Source: Hyphomonadaceae bacterium UBA7672 (GTDB lineage: Bacteria; Pseudomonadota; Alphaproteobacteria; Caulobacterales; Hyphomonadaceae). Taken from it: a stretch of 64,000 nucleotides of DNA. Below are positions 41,857-50,747 of the stretch, piece after piece. The notes beneath the pieces were generated by a model, which was not told where the DNA came from, did no database searches, and saw nothing but the letters and a program-made list of their open reading frames with translations. Both the position numbers and the translations under genes were made by a program. The stretch covers positions 186,001-250,000 of the forward strand of contig DLHI01000022.1 of the NCBI GenBank assembly GCA_002483135.1, given 5' to 3'. Every line of letters starts with the position of its first letter. Positions within the stretch are counted from its first letter, which is position 1.

Positions 41857-42924
41857 TCAGCGCATCTCTTCAATGCGACGCATCACGTCCGGATTCATGC
41901 CTGACGGCGGGCCAAAGGCGCCCATTCCGCCCATGCCCATCATCGGGCCCTGCATCATCGAGAAGTCGCCGGAGAATGCGATGGCGAGCAGGCGCGACTT
42001 CGTGCCCGAGGGCAGGCGCTCCAGTTTGACGATGATCGAGCGGCCGATCTGGCAGATGTCCAGGTTCTTCGCCACGGCTCGCTGCATGTCTTCCTGACTG
42101 TCGCCGCCGCTGCGCATGGCCTGCTGCGCAAGCTGCATCATCTGGGGATCGGACAGGAAGGAGAAGAAGACCGACTGAAGGGCGTTCTCGTCGTCCGCGG
42201 TCAGCTTCGCCACCGGCTTGGGCGCGTCGCGGCCTTTCGCGGCCAGGTTCACGAATGAAAGGTTTGCGCGCATGGTCACCTTGTAGCCGGGCGAGCCATA
42301 TTGCGTGAACGACATCAGCGCGCTCTCGTCTTCCGTGAGGCGCTGCATCGATGCGAGAGAGCAGTCGCCGACTTCGGAACGCACGACATCAAGCGCGTCC
42401 TTGACGATGTAGAGCAAGCCGTCGAACCCCTCGGCGCCTGTGCGCCCGAGGTATTCGAAGTTCGTGGGAGCAAAGTCAATGTTCCACTGCGCGACGTCTC
42501 TCATCAGAGCGTCGCGCTCGCCGCCCGTGCGTGCGGTGTTGGCCATCTGGCCGAGTAGGCGGTTGTAGGACTCCGGGAAGTTTGCCGCGAGCGACTGCAG
42601 GAAGGCGCGGCCTTCTGCATCCGGGAAGGCTTCGGTGGCAAGCACAGCCTTGATCTCGTCGCGACCGAGGCCCTTGACCAGTTCGGCGACTGTGCGCGGC
42701 TTGCCGGCGTCGAGCAGGGTGAGGACGGAGGGCGCGGCGATCGCGCCGCCGGCCGACAGGATGACCACGCCTGCAGCGATCGCGATGAAGCCCTTGTCGA
42801 TGCCGCCATTGTTCGTAACGCGGGTCCGGACAGAGAGGACGCCGTCCGGGTCGGAGGCGGCCTGAGGCTCGATGCGCGGAGCCGTCGGGCGCGGGTCGCC
42901 AGCGCTGCGTTTTCCAAAGCCCAT
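41857..42924 (-). CDS. Single-helix membrane hypothetical protein
   Basis: 355 residues. A Pro-rich N-terminus of about 40, one helix (about 46-66, F-I-A-I-A-A-G-V-V-I-L-S-A-G-G-A-I), then a helical domain with two cysteines (D-C-S-L and D-I-C-Q) and an Arg/Met-rich C-terminus (M-M-Q-G-P-M-M-G-M-G-G-M-G). It converges with the TIR fusion gene, 41 bp apart. Not recognised. The bulk of the chain is predicted periplasmic. Confidence 0.7.
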   Translation of the reverse strand: MGFGKRSAGDPRPTAPRIEPQAASDPDGVLSVRTRVTNNGGIDKGFIAIAAGVVILSAGGAIAAPSVLTLLDAGKPRTVAELVKGLGRDEIKAVLATEAFPDAEGRAFLQSLAANFPESYNRLLGQMANTARTGGERDALMRDVAQWNIDFAPTNFEYLGRTGAEGFDGLLYIVKDALDVVRSEVGDCSLASMQRLTEDESALMSFTQYGSPGYKVTMRANLSFVNLAAKGRDAPKPVAKLTADDENALQSVFFSFLSDPQMMQLAQQAMRSGGDSQEDMQRAVAKNLDICQIGRSIIVKLERLPSGTKSRLLAIAFSGDFSMMQGPMMGMGGMGAFGPPSGMNPDVMRRIEEMR

Positions 42925-43034
42925 CGCCGACTCCCCCTGCGCGCCGCTTACGAGACCCTTTGGAACACAATGCGGCAGTGAGGTTGAGGTTGGGTTAGCC
43001 TGATTGAATGAAATTCAACGGATCGGGTTACCGC

Positions 43035-43442
43035 TTATGCCGCTTGCGGTGCGGCGAAGATCGCCATCAGCACGGTGAAGAATCCATAGAGCCCGACGAG
43101 CCAGGCGAGACTGCGCAGGTAGGGAATGCCGAACGCATAGAGGGGCAGGTAGACGAGGCGCGCGAAGAAGTAGAGCTGCGCGCCGAGCGCCGCCTGCGCC
43201 GCGTCGGCCTTGGCGACGTGCGCGATCAGGACTGCGCCGATCATCAGCGGCAGTGTCTCGAACAGGTTGGCCTGTGCACGCAGCAGGCGGCCTGCCAGCA
43301 CGCCGGGATCGCCCATGTCCTTGTCGCGCGCGCCGGCATTCCACGCCGACCCGAACTTCAGCGTCCGCACGGCGGCCGGCGCGAAGATGTAGACCAGCGC
43401 AAGCAGGAGTGTGAGCGTCAGCCAGGTCAGTGCGGGTGTCAT
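43035..43442 (-). CDS. MAPEG family membrane protein
   Basis: 135 residues, four helices. The MAPEG pattern is visible: N-A-G-A-R-D then R-L-L-R-A-Q-A-N-L-F-E-T-L-P, the E-R/N-type glutathione site region. Bacterial members are glutathione S-transferases or peroxidases in the membrane. It is directly downstream of the flavin oxidoreductase (about 10 bp), so they probably share an mRNA and a detoxification role. Confidence 0.85.
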   Translation of the reverse strand: MTPALTWLTLTLLLALVYIFAPAAVRTLKFGSAWNAGARDKDMGDPGVLAGRLLRAQANLFETLPLMIGAVLIAHVAKADAAQAALGAQLYFFARLVYLPLYAFGIPYLRSLAWLVGLYGFFTVLMAIFAAPQAA

Positions 43443-43451
43443 CGGGCTACC

Positions 43452-44564
43452 TCAGTAATACGTCTTGATCGCGGCGCCGTCATAATCGCGAAGCTCGGAG
43501 AAGCGCCCGTGCTTCACCTTGGTTGCCCATTCTGGGTCCTGCAAGATGGCGCGGCCGACGGCGACCAGATCGTACTCGCCGCGATCCAGCCGCTCAATGA
43601 CTTCGTCGAGCTTGCCTGCAGCCGAGCCTTCGCCACGGAAGGAGCCGGTGAACTCGGAGGAGAGACCAACAGAGCCCACGCTGATGGTGGGGATGCCGGT
43701 GAGCTTCTTGACCCAGCCGGCGAGGTTGAGGCCTTTCGGTCCGTCAATGTCCGGGAATTCCGGTTCGAGGATGCGGCGCTGCGAGCAGTGGATGGCGTCG
43801 ACGCCGGCATCGACCAGCACGCGCGCCCAAGCTTCGAGCTCCTTCGGATTGGTCGCCAGCTTGGCGTTGTAGTCGACTGACTTCCACTGCGAGACGCGAA
43901 TGATCATCGGAATTTCGCCGATGGCGGCGCGGCAGCGCGTGATGACTTCGCGTGCGAACTCGGAGCGCTGTTCGATGGTGGCCCCGCCGAAGCGGTCGGT
44001 GCGCTGGTTGGTGACGGGCCAGAAGAATTCGTCGATCAGGTAGGCATGGGCGCCGTGCAGCTCGATGGCGTCGAAACCGAGGCGTTTGGCATCCGCAGCG
44101 GCGTCGGCATAGGCCTGCGCCATGTCGAGCACTTCTGCTTCGCTGGGCTCTTCGCCGATCTTCTTGCCGGTGAGTGTGATGCCCGAGGGGCCATCGCACG
44201 GTGCGTCGGGGAAGTGGCCCGTGCCTGGCTTGCGGCTCATGCCCAGATGCCAGAGCTGCGGCGCCATCTTGCCGCCGGCGCGGTGGACCGCGTCGATCGT
44301 CCTCTTCCAGCCGGCGAGCGCTTCCTCGCCCCAGAACAGCGGATAGTTGGCGTTGTCGGCCGCGCCCTTGCGGCGGATCAGTGTGCCTTCCGATATGATG
44401 AGGCCGACCTCGTTTTCGGCGCGGCGGCGGTAGTAGGCGGTGTTTTCCTCGGTGGGTATGCCGCCCGGCGAGTGGCCGCGCGTCATCGGAGCCATGGCGA
44501 TGCGGTTCTTCAGCTCCATCCGCCGCAGCGTAAAGGGACGAAAGAGCGGAGAGACGTCGGTCAT
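43452..44564 (-). CDS. Old yellow enzyme family NADH:flavin oxidoreductase
   Basis: 370 residues, the normal length for OYE. TIM-barrel motifs: M-A-P-M-T-R-G near residue 25, D-A-I-E-L-H-G-A-H-A-Y-L-I-D-E-F with N-Q-R-T-D-R-F-G-G, and the C-terminal A-V-G-R-A-I-L-Q-D-P-E-W. The enzyme uses FMN and NAD(P)H to reduce activated C=C bonds or nitro groups. It has a MAPEG gene downstream. A short inverted GTGAnC/GnTCAC pair lies just upstream of the start (44582-44599), possibly an operator. Confidence 0.92.
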   Translation of the reverse strand: MTDVSPLFRPFTLRRMELKNRIAMAPMTRGHSPGGIPTEENTAYYRRRAENEVGLIISEGTLIRRKGAADNANYPLFWGEEALAGWKRTIDAVHRAGGKMAPQLWHLGMSRKPGTGHFPDAPCDGPSGITLTGKKIGEEPSEAEVLDMAQAYADAAADAKRLGFDAIELHGAHAYLIDEFFWPVTNQRTDRFGGATIEQRSEFAREVITRCRAAIGEIPMIIRVSQWKSVDYNAKLATNPKELEAWARVLVDAGVDAIHCSQRRILEPEFPDIDGPKGLNLAGWVKKLTGIPTISVGSVGLSSEFTGSFRGEGSAAGKLDEVIERLDRGEYDLVAVGRAILQDPEWATKVKHGRFSELRDYDGAAIKTYY

Positions 44565-44636
44565 GCAGCAAGCCCCGGGTATGTGAACGTGTGCTCACAT
44601 GTCGGTTGTTGCACGCGCAACGTCAATGCAGCTGAG

Positions 44637-45305
44637 CTATGGAGACCCTTGCGGCGAACTGGCGCGGCGGCCGTCGAGGAAGATCGCGACGCCTGCGAGG
44701 AACAGATACACGGCCAGGGCGCTGGGACCGAAGCCGGTCAGCGTGTCGGCGACGTCCTTTGGCATCAGCATCGCGATGATCTGGACCGCGACCAGCAACC
44801 CGAAGAAGGCAGCGGCCGGCCACACGGATCGCCCGAAGCGCACGCGCTGTCCCGCCCAGAACATCGCGCCGAGGCCGAGCAGGCCGATCTCCACCGCCTG
44901 CTCCAGCACTTCCATGTTCCACAGGCCGAAGCCGAGTTTCGGCCCGGAGGGCCACAGTTCGAGATCGGGCCGGTGGACCAGCAGGTCGAGCAGCCAGTGC
45001 GAGAAGACGACCGCGCCGACCACGATTGCGGTTCGCATGGACAGGCGCAGCACCAGCTTTACGACGAAGATGGCGGCGAGCGACCAGGCGATGGCTGCGG
45101 GGAGTGAATGCGTCCACGGCATGTGCTCGAGGACAAGTGGACTCCCGGGCAGAGCCGGATCGATACGGCCGCGTTCGACGCCTGCGATGACCAGAGCCGA
45201 CCAACCGATGTCGACCAGCTGAGCGCCTGCGATCAAAGTCCAGAGTGGCGCGCGCGGTTCGATTGCCTTAGCGGCAAGTGCCGTTGCATAGTGTCCAGCA
45301 AACAT
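44637..45305 (-). CDS. Hypothetical multi-pass membrane protein
   Basis: 222 residues with five or six hydrophobic segments. The start M-F-A-G-H-Y-A-T-A-L-A-A-K, then M-P-W-T-H-S-L-P-A-A, and F-S-H-W-L-L-D-L-L-V-H-R-P-D contain conserved His and Asp residues arranged as in the membrane-bound YdjM/DUF457-like hydrolases (H, T-H-S, S-H-x-x-x-D). Whether it binds a metal is inference. It lies in a mixed region with no clear operon. Confidence 0.75.
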   Translation of the reverse strand: MFAGHYATALAAKAIEPRAPLWTLIAGAQLVDIGWSALVIAGVERGRIDPALPGSPLVLEHMPWTHSLPAAIAWSLAAIFVVKLVLRLSMRTAIVVGAVVFSHWLLDLLVHRPDLELWPSGPKLGFGLWNMEVLEQAVEIGLLGLGAMFWAGQRVRFGRSVWPAAAFFGLLVAVQIIAMLMPKDVADTLTGFGPSALAVYLFLAGVAIFLDGRRASSPQGSP

Positions 45306-45363
45306 GGCCCGCCTCCCCGATCATCGGAGGATAGGCGCGCCGCTTGATTTCACAAGCGAAGCG

Positions 45364-45495
45364 TCAACCTGCGGTGAACGCGAGCACGATGTTGGTGACC
45401 AGCGGCGCAGCCAGCACAATGGCGATCATGAGCCAGGTCACGCTTGCCGGCAGGCTGTCGCTGCGCATGATTGGAGATTGCTGAGCTTTCTTCAT
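45364..45495 (-). CDS. Small single-helix membrane protein
   Basis: 43 residues, M-K-K-A-Q-Q-S-P-I then a hydrophobic stretch V-T-W-L-M-I-A-I-V-L-A-A-P-L-V-T-N-I-V-L. No convincing ribosome-binding site. The start is divergent from and within 12 bp of the glycosylase gene start. A candidate small membrane protein, supported by composition only. Confidence 0.4.
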   Translation of the reverse strand: MKKAQQSPIMRSDSLPASVTWLMIAIVLAAPLVTNIVLAFTAG

Positions 45496-45507
45496 GGGTG
45501 GAGCCTG

Positions 45508-46191
45508 ATGCGGTCATTCGACAAGATAGAGGCCATGGCGGGGAAGCATCATGGCGGTCCAAAAGGCGTCGCCTCGGCTCTCAGCCAATGGCAGGTCGAC
45601 ACGGATGTTGCTCGCAAGAAGGATGCCCAGTTGTTGAGCGCCATGGCCAAGGCTGTGTTTTCATCAGGGTTTTCGTGGACAGTGATCGAAAAGAAGTGGC
45701 CCGGCTTCGAGGCGGCGTTCGACCGGTTCGATCCGAAGAAGGTCGCCGTTTATGGCGACGAGAAGGTCGATGCGCTGCTCAAGGACACGCGGATCGTGCG
45801 CAACGGCGCCAAGATCATGGCGACGATCGAGAATGCGCGCTTCATTGTTGCGACAGCGAAAGCGCACGGATCGTTCGCAAGGTTCCTTGCGACCTGGCCG
45901 GAGACCGATCAGGTCGGCCTGATGGAGCATCTCAAGAAGCACGCCTCGCGCATGGGCGGGGCGACGGGGCAGTACTTCCTGCGCTTCGAGGGATGGGACG
46001 CGTTCATCCTGTCGGGCGACGTGGTGAAGGCGCTGATACGCGAAGGCATCGTCGACAAGGAGCCGACGTCGAAGAAGGCGATGGCCGCGGTGCAGGCGGC
46101 GTTCAACGCATGGCGCGAGGAGAGCGGCCGCCCGGTGCGCGAGATCAGCCGCATACTTGCGCTGAGTGTTGGGCCGTTGAAGTCGGCGTGA
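45508..46191 (+). CDS. tag: DNA-3-methyladenine glycosylase I family protein
   Basis: 227 residues from the ATG at 45508, with GGTGGAG five bases upstream. It matches the helical Tag fold: V-F-S-S-G-F-S-W-T-V-I-E-K-K-W-P near residue 52, F-D-P-K-K-V-A-V-Y, D-T-R-I-V-R-N-G-A-K-I-M-A-T-I-E-N-A. The N-terminal Cys/His zinc snap of E. coli Tag is not obvious, so it is a divergent member. It excises alkylated bases in DNA repair. Confidence 0.85.
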   Translation: MRSFDKIEAMAGKHHGGPKGVASALSQWQVDTDVARKKDAQLLSAMAKAVFSSGFSWTVIEKKWPGFEAAFDRFDPKKVAVYGDEKVDALLKDTRIVRNGAKIMATIENARFIVATAKAHGSFARFLATWPETDQVGLMEHLKKHASRMGGATGQYFLRFEGWDAFILSGDVVKALIREGIVDKEPTSKKAMAAVQAAFNAWREESGRPVREISRILALSVGPLKSA

Positions 46192-46251
46192 ATGCTGACA
46201 TGTTCTGGCGCGACGACGTGCTAGCCGGACCGGTTTGAGTAGGAGGCGCGG

Positions 46252-46713
46252 ATGGCTCGGTTGCCGCAGGTGGGTGGATGCATGTGCGGGGCGTTGCGCT
46301 ACGAGGTGAGCGCGCCACCGCTGATGATCTACAACTGCCATTGCACGAACTGCCAGAAAATTGGCGGCACGGCGTTCAACACATCCGTCATCGTCACCGA
46401 GGCGTCGCTGCGGTTCACCCGCGGAGAACCTGCGCGGGTGGAGTGGGCAGCTGACAGCGGTTCGACGCGCTGCGGCTTGTTCTGCGGCAAGTGCGGCAGC
46501 CGGATCGTGAATGGCGGCAAGCCATCCACGGGCGTGTACAGCCTGCGCGCGGGAACGCTGGATGATACGAGCTGGGTGCAGCCTGTAGGCGACACCTACA
46601 CACGCAGTGCGCAGCCGTGGGTGCGGTTCATGGAGGGCGGATTGCGGGCTGAGACGTTGCCGGAGGATTTCGGGGTATTCATCGCGGCCTACAGGGCGCA
46701 GGGCCGGTTCTAG
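46252..46713 (+). CDS. GFA/CENP-V family zinc-binding protein
   Basis: 153 residues. The family zinc pattern is present: G-G-C-M-C-G-A-L-R-Y near residue 8, Y-N-C-H-C-T-N-C-Q-K-I-G-G near 28, and F-C-G-K-C-G-S near 81. The name comes from glutathione-dependent formaldehyde activation, but most members have unknown substrates. Its last 4 bp overlap the DUF4169 gene tail to tail. Confidence 0.92.
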   Translation: MARLPQVGGCMCGALRYEVSAPPLMIYNCHCTNCQKIGGTAFNTSVIVTEASLRFTRGEPARVEWAADSGSTRCGLFCGKCGSRIVNGGKPSTGVYSLRAGTLDDTSWVQPVGDTYTRSAQPWVRFMEGGLRAETLPEDFGVFIAAYRAQGRF

Positions 46714-46901
46714 TCTTTCGGATCGTTTCGGTCGCGCTTGGCGCCGTCGAGCTTCTTCACCTCGGCGGACTTCTGCTTTTCCTCGCGCTGTTTCTCGCCC
46801 TTTGTCCGCCCGAAAAGGATGCGCTTGGCGGCGGCTTCCTCGTCACGCTCGACGCGTTCGCGGCGCTTGCGGAACTGTTTGAGGTTGACGATGTCGGCCA
46901 T
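46710..46901 (-). CDS. DUF4169 family small protein
   Basis: 63 residues, highly charged: D-I-V-N-L-K-Q-F-R-K-R-R-E-R near the start, then R-T-K-G-E-K-Q-R-E-E-K-Q-K. The start and length match DUF4169, a small alphaproteobacterial family of unknown function, probably nucleic-acid or ribosome associated by charge. Overlaps GFA tail to tail. Confidence 0.82.
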   Translation of the reverse strand: MADIVNLKQFRKRRERVERDEEAAAKRILFGRTKGEKQREEKQKSAEVKKLDGAKRDRNDPKD

Positions 46902-46962
46902 GAATCAACTATCTGTCCGGCGCGAGAGCGGGCCGTCACATTTGCTCAATATGACGGATGGA

Positions 46963-48024
46963 TCAATGCCCCGCGAGGGACCGCTGCGGTCGCACGCGGT
47001 TGCGCAGGAAGGCTGCGGTCGGTTTCTCGAAGTATTTCATCGAGCAGAGCGAGATCACCGCCGTAACGACCAGGGTTGCAACCAGGATTACGCCCTCAGC
47101 GAAGAGGCCGGTTCCCACAGTGAGCAATGCTGCCTGACCCATGATGGCGATTACGATCGGGTGCAGCAGGTAGGCTGAATAGCTGGCGTCGCCGAGGCGC
47201 GTCACGAAGCTCTCGCGGGCGGGAGCGCGGTAGAGGTCCTGTGCCGCGGTGGCGAAGACGACCAGCACCGCAGGCGCCCCATACCGCAGCACAGTCGAAG
47301 TGCCGGCGGGGGCCAGGGCGGGCAGCAACAGGAAGCCGGCGAACCCGGCAAGCGCGATCGGCCACATCGGTGTGGCGCGCACGAACGCAATCACTGACGG
47401 CATGCGCAGGGCATGAGCAATGATGCAACCCGCAGCGAATTCGAAGATGATCGGATGGGCGTAGAAGTCCGCGACCACGCTACTGCCGCCGAGGTTGGCG
47501 GCCTTGGCGATCGTCGCGGTCAGCCAGACCAGCGTGATCATCGAAATCACCGCAATCAGGCGCCATGCTGTGGGCAGGAACAGGCTGATCGCGAACAGGG
47601 CGTAGAACATCATTTCGTAGTTCAGGGTCCAGCCTACGCCGAGAATGGGAAACGCCTTTCCTGATGCATCAGCGTGTGGAATGAAGAACAGGCTGGAGAA
47701 GATCGACTCCACTGAGATCTGCACGTTGGGGAAGATCCAGTTGCGCAGAAGCACCATGGCGATCACGATGGCGGTGGCGGCCCAGTAGAGTGGCACGATG
47801 CGGGCGACGCGCTTGGTGGCGAACCAGTATGGCTTCTCGTCGTCACGTGTGGTGTGAACCATCACGAAGCCTGAAATGACGAAGAACAGGTCGACGCCGC
47901 CCGAGGGCAGGTCAAGATAGGCTCGGCCGATCGGGTCCCCAGGCGTCACGAAGCGCATCAGGCAATGGTAGACAACCACCGAGTAGGCGGCGAGCGCTCG
48001 TAGGTTCTGCAGGTTGTTCAGCAC
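46963..48024 (-). CDS. Acyltransferase 3 family membrane protein
   Basis: 353 residues from a GTG at 48024. Ten or so helices. The acyltransferase 3 start N-L-Q-N-L-R-A-L-A-A-Y-S-V-V-V-Y-H with its His is intact, followed by G-V-D-L-F-F-V-I-S-G-F-V-M and R-I-V-P-L-Y-W. Members O-acylate surface sugars (LPS, exopolysaccharide, capsule). It stands alone with a 193-bp gap before the next gene. Distinct from the paired acyltransferases at the window end. Confidence 0.9.
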   Translation of the reverse strand: MLNNLQNLRALAAYSVVVYHCLMRFVTPGDPIGRAYLDLPSGGVDLFFVISGFVMVHTTRDDEKPYWFATKRVARIVPLYWAATAIVIAMVLLRNWIFPNVQISVESIFSSLFFIPHADASGKAFPILGVGWTLNYEMMFYALFAISLFLPTAWRLIAVISMITLVWLTATIAKAANLGGSSVVADFYAHPIIFEFAAGCIIAHALRMPSVIAFVRATPMWPIALAGFAGFLLLPALAPAGTSTVLRYGAPAVLVVFATAAQDLYRAPARESFVTRLGDASYSAYLLHPIVIAIMGQAALLTVGTGLFAEGVILVATLVVTAVISLCSMKYFEKPTAAFLRNRVRPQRSLAGH

Positions 48025-48217
48025 CGCGCTGCGTCCTTACGAGTCCAGACCATTTGGTGGGGATGCGCGGCGCCCCGGCACTGCGAACACGTGGTTCCCA
48101 ACGCTGGACGCTCTCGCCGCATCCCCGCCCAAGCCTGTGCAGGAAACCTGCCACCTGGGGGTGAGTGGACGAATTTTGTTCGAGGCGGTTGATGAATTGT
48201 GGTGAATCCACCGGCAA

Positions 48218-49120
48218 CTAGTGTGCCGCGACCGCCGCCGTTTGCGCTGGGGCGCCCTGCGACGCGGGAATGGCGGCGAAGGCGCGCGCGGCGCGGATGT
48301 CGCCCACTTCAAGAACGATGCGCTTCACGCCTTGGTCAGCGACGCGGCTGGGCGGGATCAGGTCGATCTGGATCGCCTCCCGAGGATCGAGTTGTTCGAT
48401 CAATGCGATGGCCGATGCGTTAAAGGTAAACACCCAGATCGGCTCGCCCACCGCATCCTTTGCGCTGGCGACCTTGCCGGCCCACTCAACATGCGAAATC
48501 GAGCGTGGCGGAGGCGTAAGCTGCGGCCCCGGGCGGGAGAAAGCCCCGAACCAGGGCTCGGGCATTTTTGCAGGGTCGCGCATGATCAGCTGGACGGATG
48601 AGGGCGCGACGCCCTTGGCAGGCATGCCGATGGCGAGCCTTTGCACGTCTGGATCATTGGGGGCGCGGCGCAAGCCGAACACGATCGAGCTCGCCTTGTC
48701 CGTCTGTGAGACGGCCCAGCGGTCATGAGGTGAACGCGAGGCGCCCCAGATGGCGTGAGTGGCGGGATATTCGATGTATGTTGTCTTCACGAAGGCGCGG
48801 TAACCATTCCGGACAGTCTCGGCGACCGACACGACGTCGGGATGGACGCACCCCAGCGAGACGGCATGGGTGCTGACTTCGTCGGCGAGGCGGCGAAGCT
48901 CGGCTGGTGTCTGGTTGGCGCGCAGGAGTTCCCCTTCGGCCTGGTAGAGACCAGAGAGGAGAGCCAGCCGTTCGCCATCGGAGAAGAGGTTGCACTCTTG
49001 GTCGGCGGCGCTGATGGCCACGCGTTCGAGCCATGTCCGGCGCACGGCGGCGGGATCGGCGAAGGCGGCAGGGACCGCCGTGGCCAGCGTAAGGGCAAGA
49101 AGGGTGGCGCGGACCAGCAT
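48218..49120 (-). CDS. Exported hypothetical protein
   Basis: 300 residues with a clear signal peptide (R-A-T-L-L-A-L-T-L-A-T-A-V-P-A-A-F-A). The mature chain is soluble and mixed alpha/beta, with two cysteines (Q-E-C-N near 43 and L-G-C-V near 95) that could pair. Stretches such as D-P-A-K-M-P-E-P-W-F-G-A-F and E-P-I-W-V-F-T-F-N-A-S are not recognised. Periplasmic location is supported; function is not. Confidence 0.7.
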   Translation of the reverse strand: MLVRATLLALTLATAVPAAFADPAAVRRTWLERVAISAADQECNLFSDGERLALLSGLYQAEGELLRANQTPAELRRLADEVSTHAVSLGCVHPDVVSVAETVRNGYRAFVKTTYIEYPATHAIWGASRSPHDRWAVSQTDKASSIVFGLRRAPNDPDVQRLAIGMPAKGVAPSSVQLIMRDPAKMPEPWFGAFSRPGPQLTPPPRSISHVEWAGKVASAKDAVGEPIWVFTFNASAIALIEQLDPREAIQIDLIPPSRVADQGVKRIVLEVGDIRAARAFAAIPASQGAPAQTAAVAAH

Positions 49121-49158
49121 GTCGGGCGACAGCCTAGGATCAGCGCCTAAAGGATGGG

Positions 49159-49311
49159 TTACGACCGGTTTGACGCTTCGGAACGAAGCTCGCGAGCGAT
49201 GGAAATGAGGCCTGCGACCAGCAGGCCCACAATTGCAGCCAGCACGTAGACGCCGAGGCGCTCGGCCTCTGGCGAGGGCTCGGCGGCAACAAGGAGGGTA
49301 GTCTCGAACAT
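49159..49311 (-). CDS. Small single-helix membrane protein
   Basis: 50 residues from an ATG at 49311: F-E-T-T-L-L-V-A-A-E-P-S-P-E-A-E-R, then a helix V-Y-V-L-A-A-I-V-G-L-L-V-A-G-L-I-S-I-A, and a charged end. The segment order suggests a small inner-membrane protein. No strong ribosome-binding site. Confidence 0.45.
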   Translation of the reverse strand: MFETTLLVAAEPSPEAERLGVYVLAAIVGLLVAGLISIARELRSEASNRS

Positions 49312-49395
49312 GCTGCTGGCCGAGTGGTTTACGCGTAACTTCCTTTCAGGGTGCAAACGGGGCGCCAGCCAACAAAAATGTGGTAAACGGATCCA

Positions 49396-49737
49396 ATGCC
49401 GCGCGAAATTCCAACACACCTATGGGTCTCGGCCCTTCTGCGCCGTGCCAGTCTGGGCGGGGCGTTCGCCACCATTGTGCATCGCGGGGACGCAGACCGG
49501 GGCGACGTGCTGGTCAAGGTGATGCGGGCCCGGGGCGAGGCGGACCTCTATGCGCCGGCCTTCAACCCCGAAGGCCCGACGGAGTTCGAACAACTGTCCG
49601 CCCAGGACGAAGCAGGAGTCGATTCAGTGATTGCGCGACGGCGATCGAGCGACCGCGATCTGTGGGTTGTGGAGATAGAGGATTCACAGGGACGGAACTT
49701 TCTGACTGAGCCTGTGCGGCGCCCGAACGGCTACTGA
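49396..49737 (+). CDS. DUF1491 family protein
   Basis: 113 residues. The DUF1491 pattern is present: P-T-H-L-W-V-S-A-L-L-R-R-A near residue 6, G-D-A-D-R-G-D-V-L-V-K near 31 and D-L-W-V-V-E-I-E-D near 88. Alphaproteobacterial, soluble, function unknown. Confidence 0.85.
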   Translation: MPREIPTHLWVSALLRRASLGGAFATIVHRGDADRGDVLVKVMRARGEADLYAPAFNPEGPTEFEQLSAQDEAGVDSVIARRRSSDRDLWVVEIEDSQGRNFLTEPVRRPNGY

Positions 49738-49813
49738 GTCCAACCAATATCAATCGCTTGCGAAAATAGGCGACGCGCGCCTAAATATACGCGGGCAAAC
49801 GTGGAGACGTGGG

Positions 49814-50587
49814 ATGCGGGGCACCGTACTTCAGTATGATGACAACGCCGGCAGCGGCTATATCAGCGGCGACGACGGCGTCAGATACACCTTCAAACGG
49901 GCCGATCTTCAGCAGCTGAGGCCGATATCAGCCGGCGTGAAAGTCGACTTCGTTCCAAACGCCGGTGCGGCGACGGAAATCTACATGATCGACGCGTCTG
50001 GTGCGGTCGCCAGCGGGCCGGGGCCCGGCCCGGCATATGGCGCCACGGCAGCGCCCGCTTATGGCGGCTACGCGCCGGCTGGCATGGCGCCGACCGTGGC
50101 CTATACGGGCGAGGATCTCGGTCTGTGGGACTACTTCAAGAAGGCGATGAGCAAGTCGTTCAATGGCGAAGGCCGTGCGCGCCGGAAGGAATATTGGTCG
50201 TTCATCCTGTTCTCCTCGCTGGTCTTCCTCGTCCTGATGATCCTGATGTTTGTCATCGCGGGCGGTGCGATCTCGGCGGCCATGAGCAGCAGCTACGGTT
50301 ACGGCTACGGTTACGGATATTCCGACGCCGGCATCGGGGCCCTGATCGGCGCGCTGGGCGTATGGTTCTTCGTCTACATGGTCGTCGCTCTCATCTTCCT
50401 GCCGGCGAGCATCACCGTGATGATCCGTCGCCTGCACGATATCGGCATGTCGGGCTGGCTCTACCTGCTGGTGCTTGTCCCCTATATCGGCGGCATCTTC
50501 CTGTTCGTCTGCGCGCTGATCCCGTCACAGGTCCAGGTAAACAAGCACGGACCCATCCCGAAGCCCGCGCCTACGGTGTACGGCTGA
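49814..50587 (+). CDS. DUF805 membrane protein with N-terminal cold-shock-like domain
   Basis: 257 residues. Residues 1-60 look like an OB/cold-shock fold (R-G-T-V-L-Q-Y-D-D-N-A-G-S-G-Y-I-S-G-D-D-G, then Y-T-F-K-R-A-D-L). After a Pro/Ala/Tyr-rich linker the DUF805 domain starts at Y-F-K-K-A-M-S-K-S-F-N-G-E-G-R-A-R-R-K-E-Y-W near residue 107, with four helices and a Tyr/Gly repeat loop (Y-G-Y-G-Y-G-Y-G-Y). A cytoplasmic RNA-binding-like domain on a membrane protein is seen in some DUF805 proteins; function is unknown. A strong terminator follows. Confidence 0.85.
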   Translation: MRGTVLQYDDNAGSGYISGDDGVRYTFKRADLQQLRPISAGVKVDFVPNAGAATEIYMIDASGAVASGPGPGPAYGATAAPAYGGYAPAGMAPTVAYTGEDLGLWDYFKKAMSKSFNGEGRARRKEYWSFILFSSLVFLVLMILMFVIAGGAISAAMSSSYGYGYGYGYSDAGIGALIGALGVWFFVYMVVALIFLPASITVMIRRLHDIGMSGWLYLLVLVPYIGGIFLFVCALIPSQVQVNKHGPIPKPAPTVYG

Positions 50588-50617
50588 GCCGTCGGACGTC
50601 ATTCGTGACATGCATGC

Positions 50618-50654
50618 GCCGCGCGATCCCAACGGATCGCGCGGCGTTTTCTTT
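50618..50654 (+). terminator. Rho-independent terminator after DUF805 gene
   Basis: GCCGCGCGATCC (50618-50629) pairs perfectly with GGATCGCGCGGC (50634-50645) over the loop CAAC, followed by GTTTTCTTT. Confidence 0.9.
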
Positions 50655-50747
50655 GCGCAGTTGCCTCGGCATTTCCAGCTGCAATCGGCGAGCGACGGTG
50701 CTTAAATCCCGCCTGATTGATTGTGGGCCTTTGGGAGGACTCGAAAG

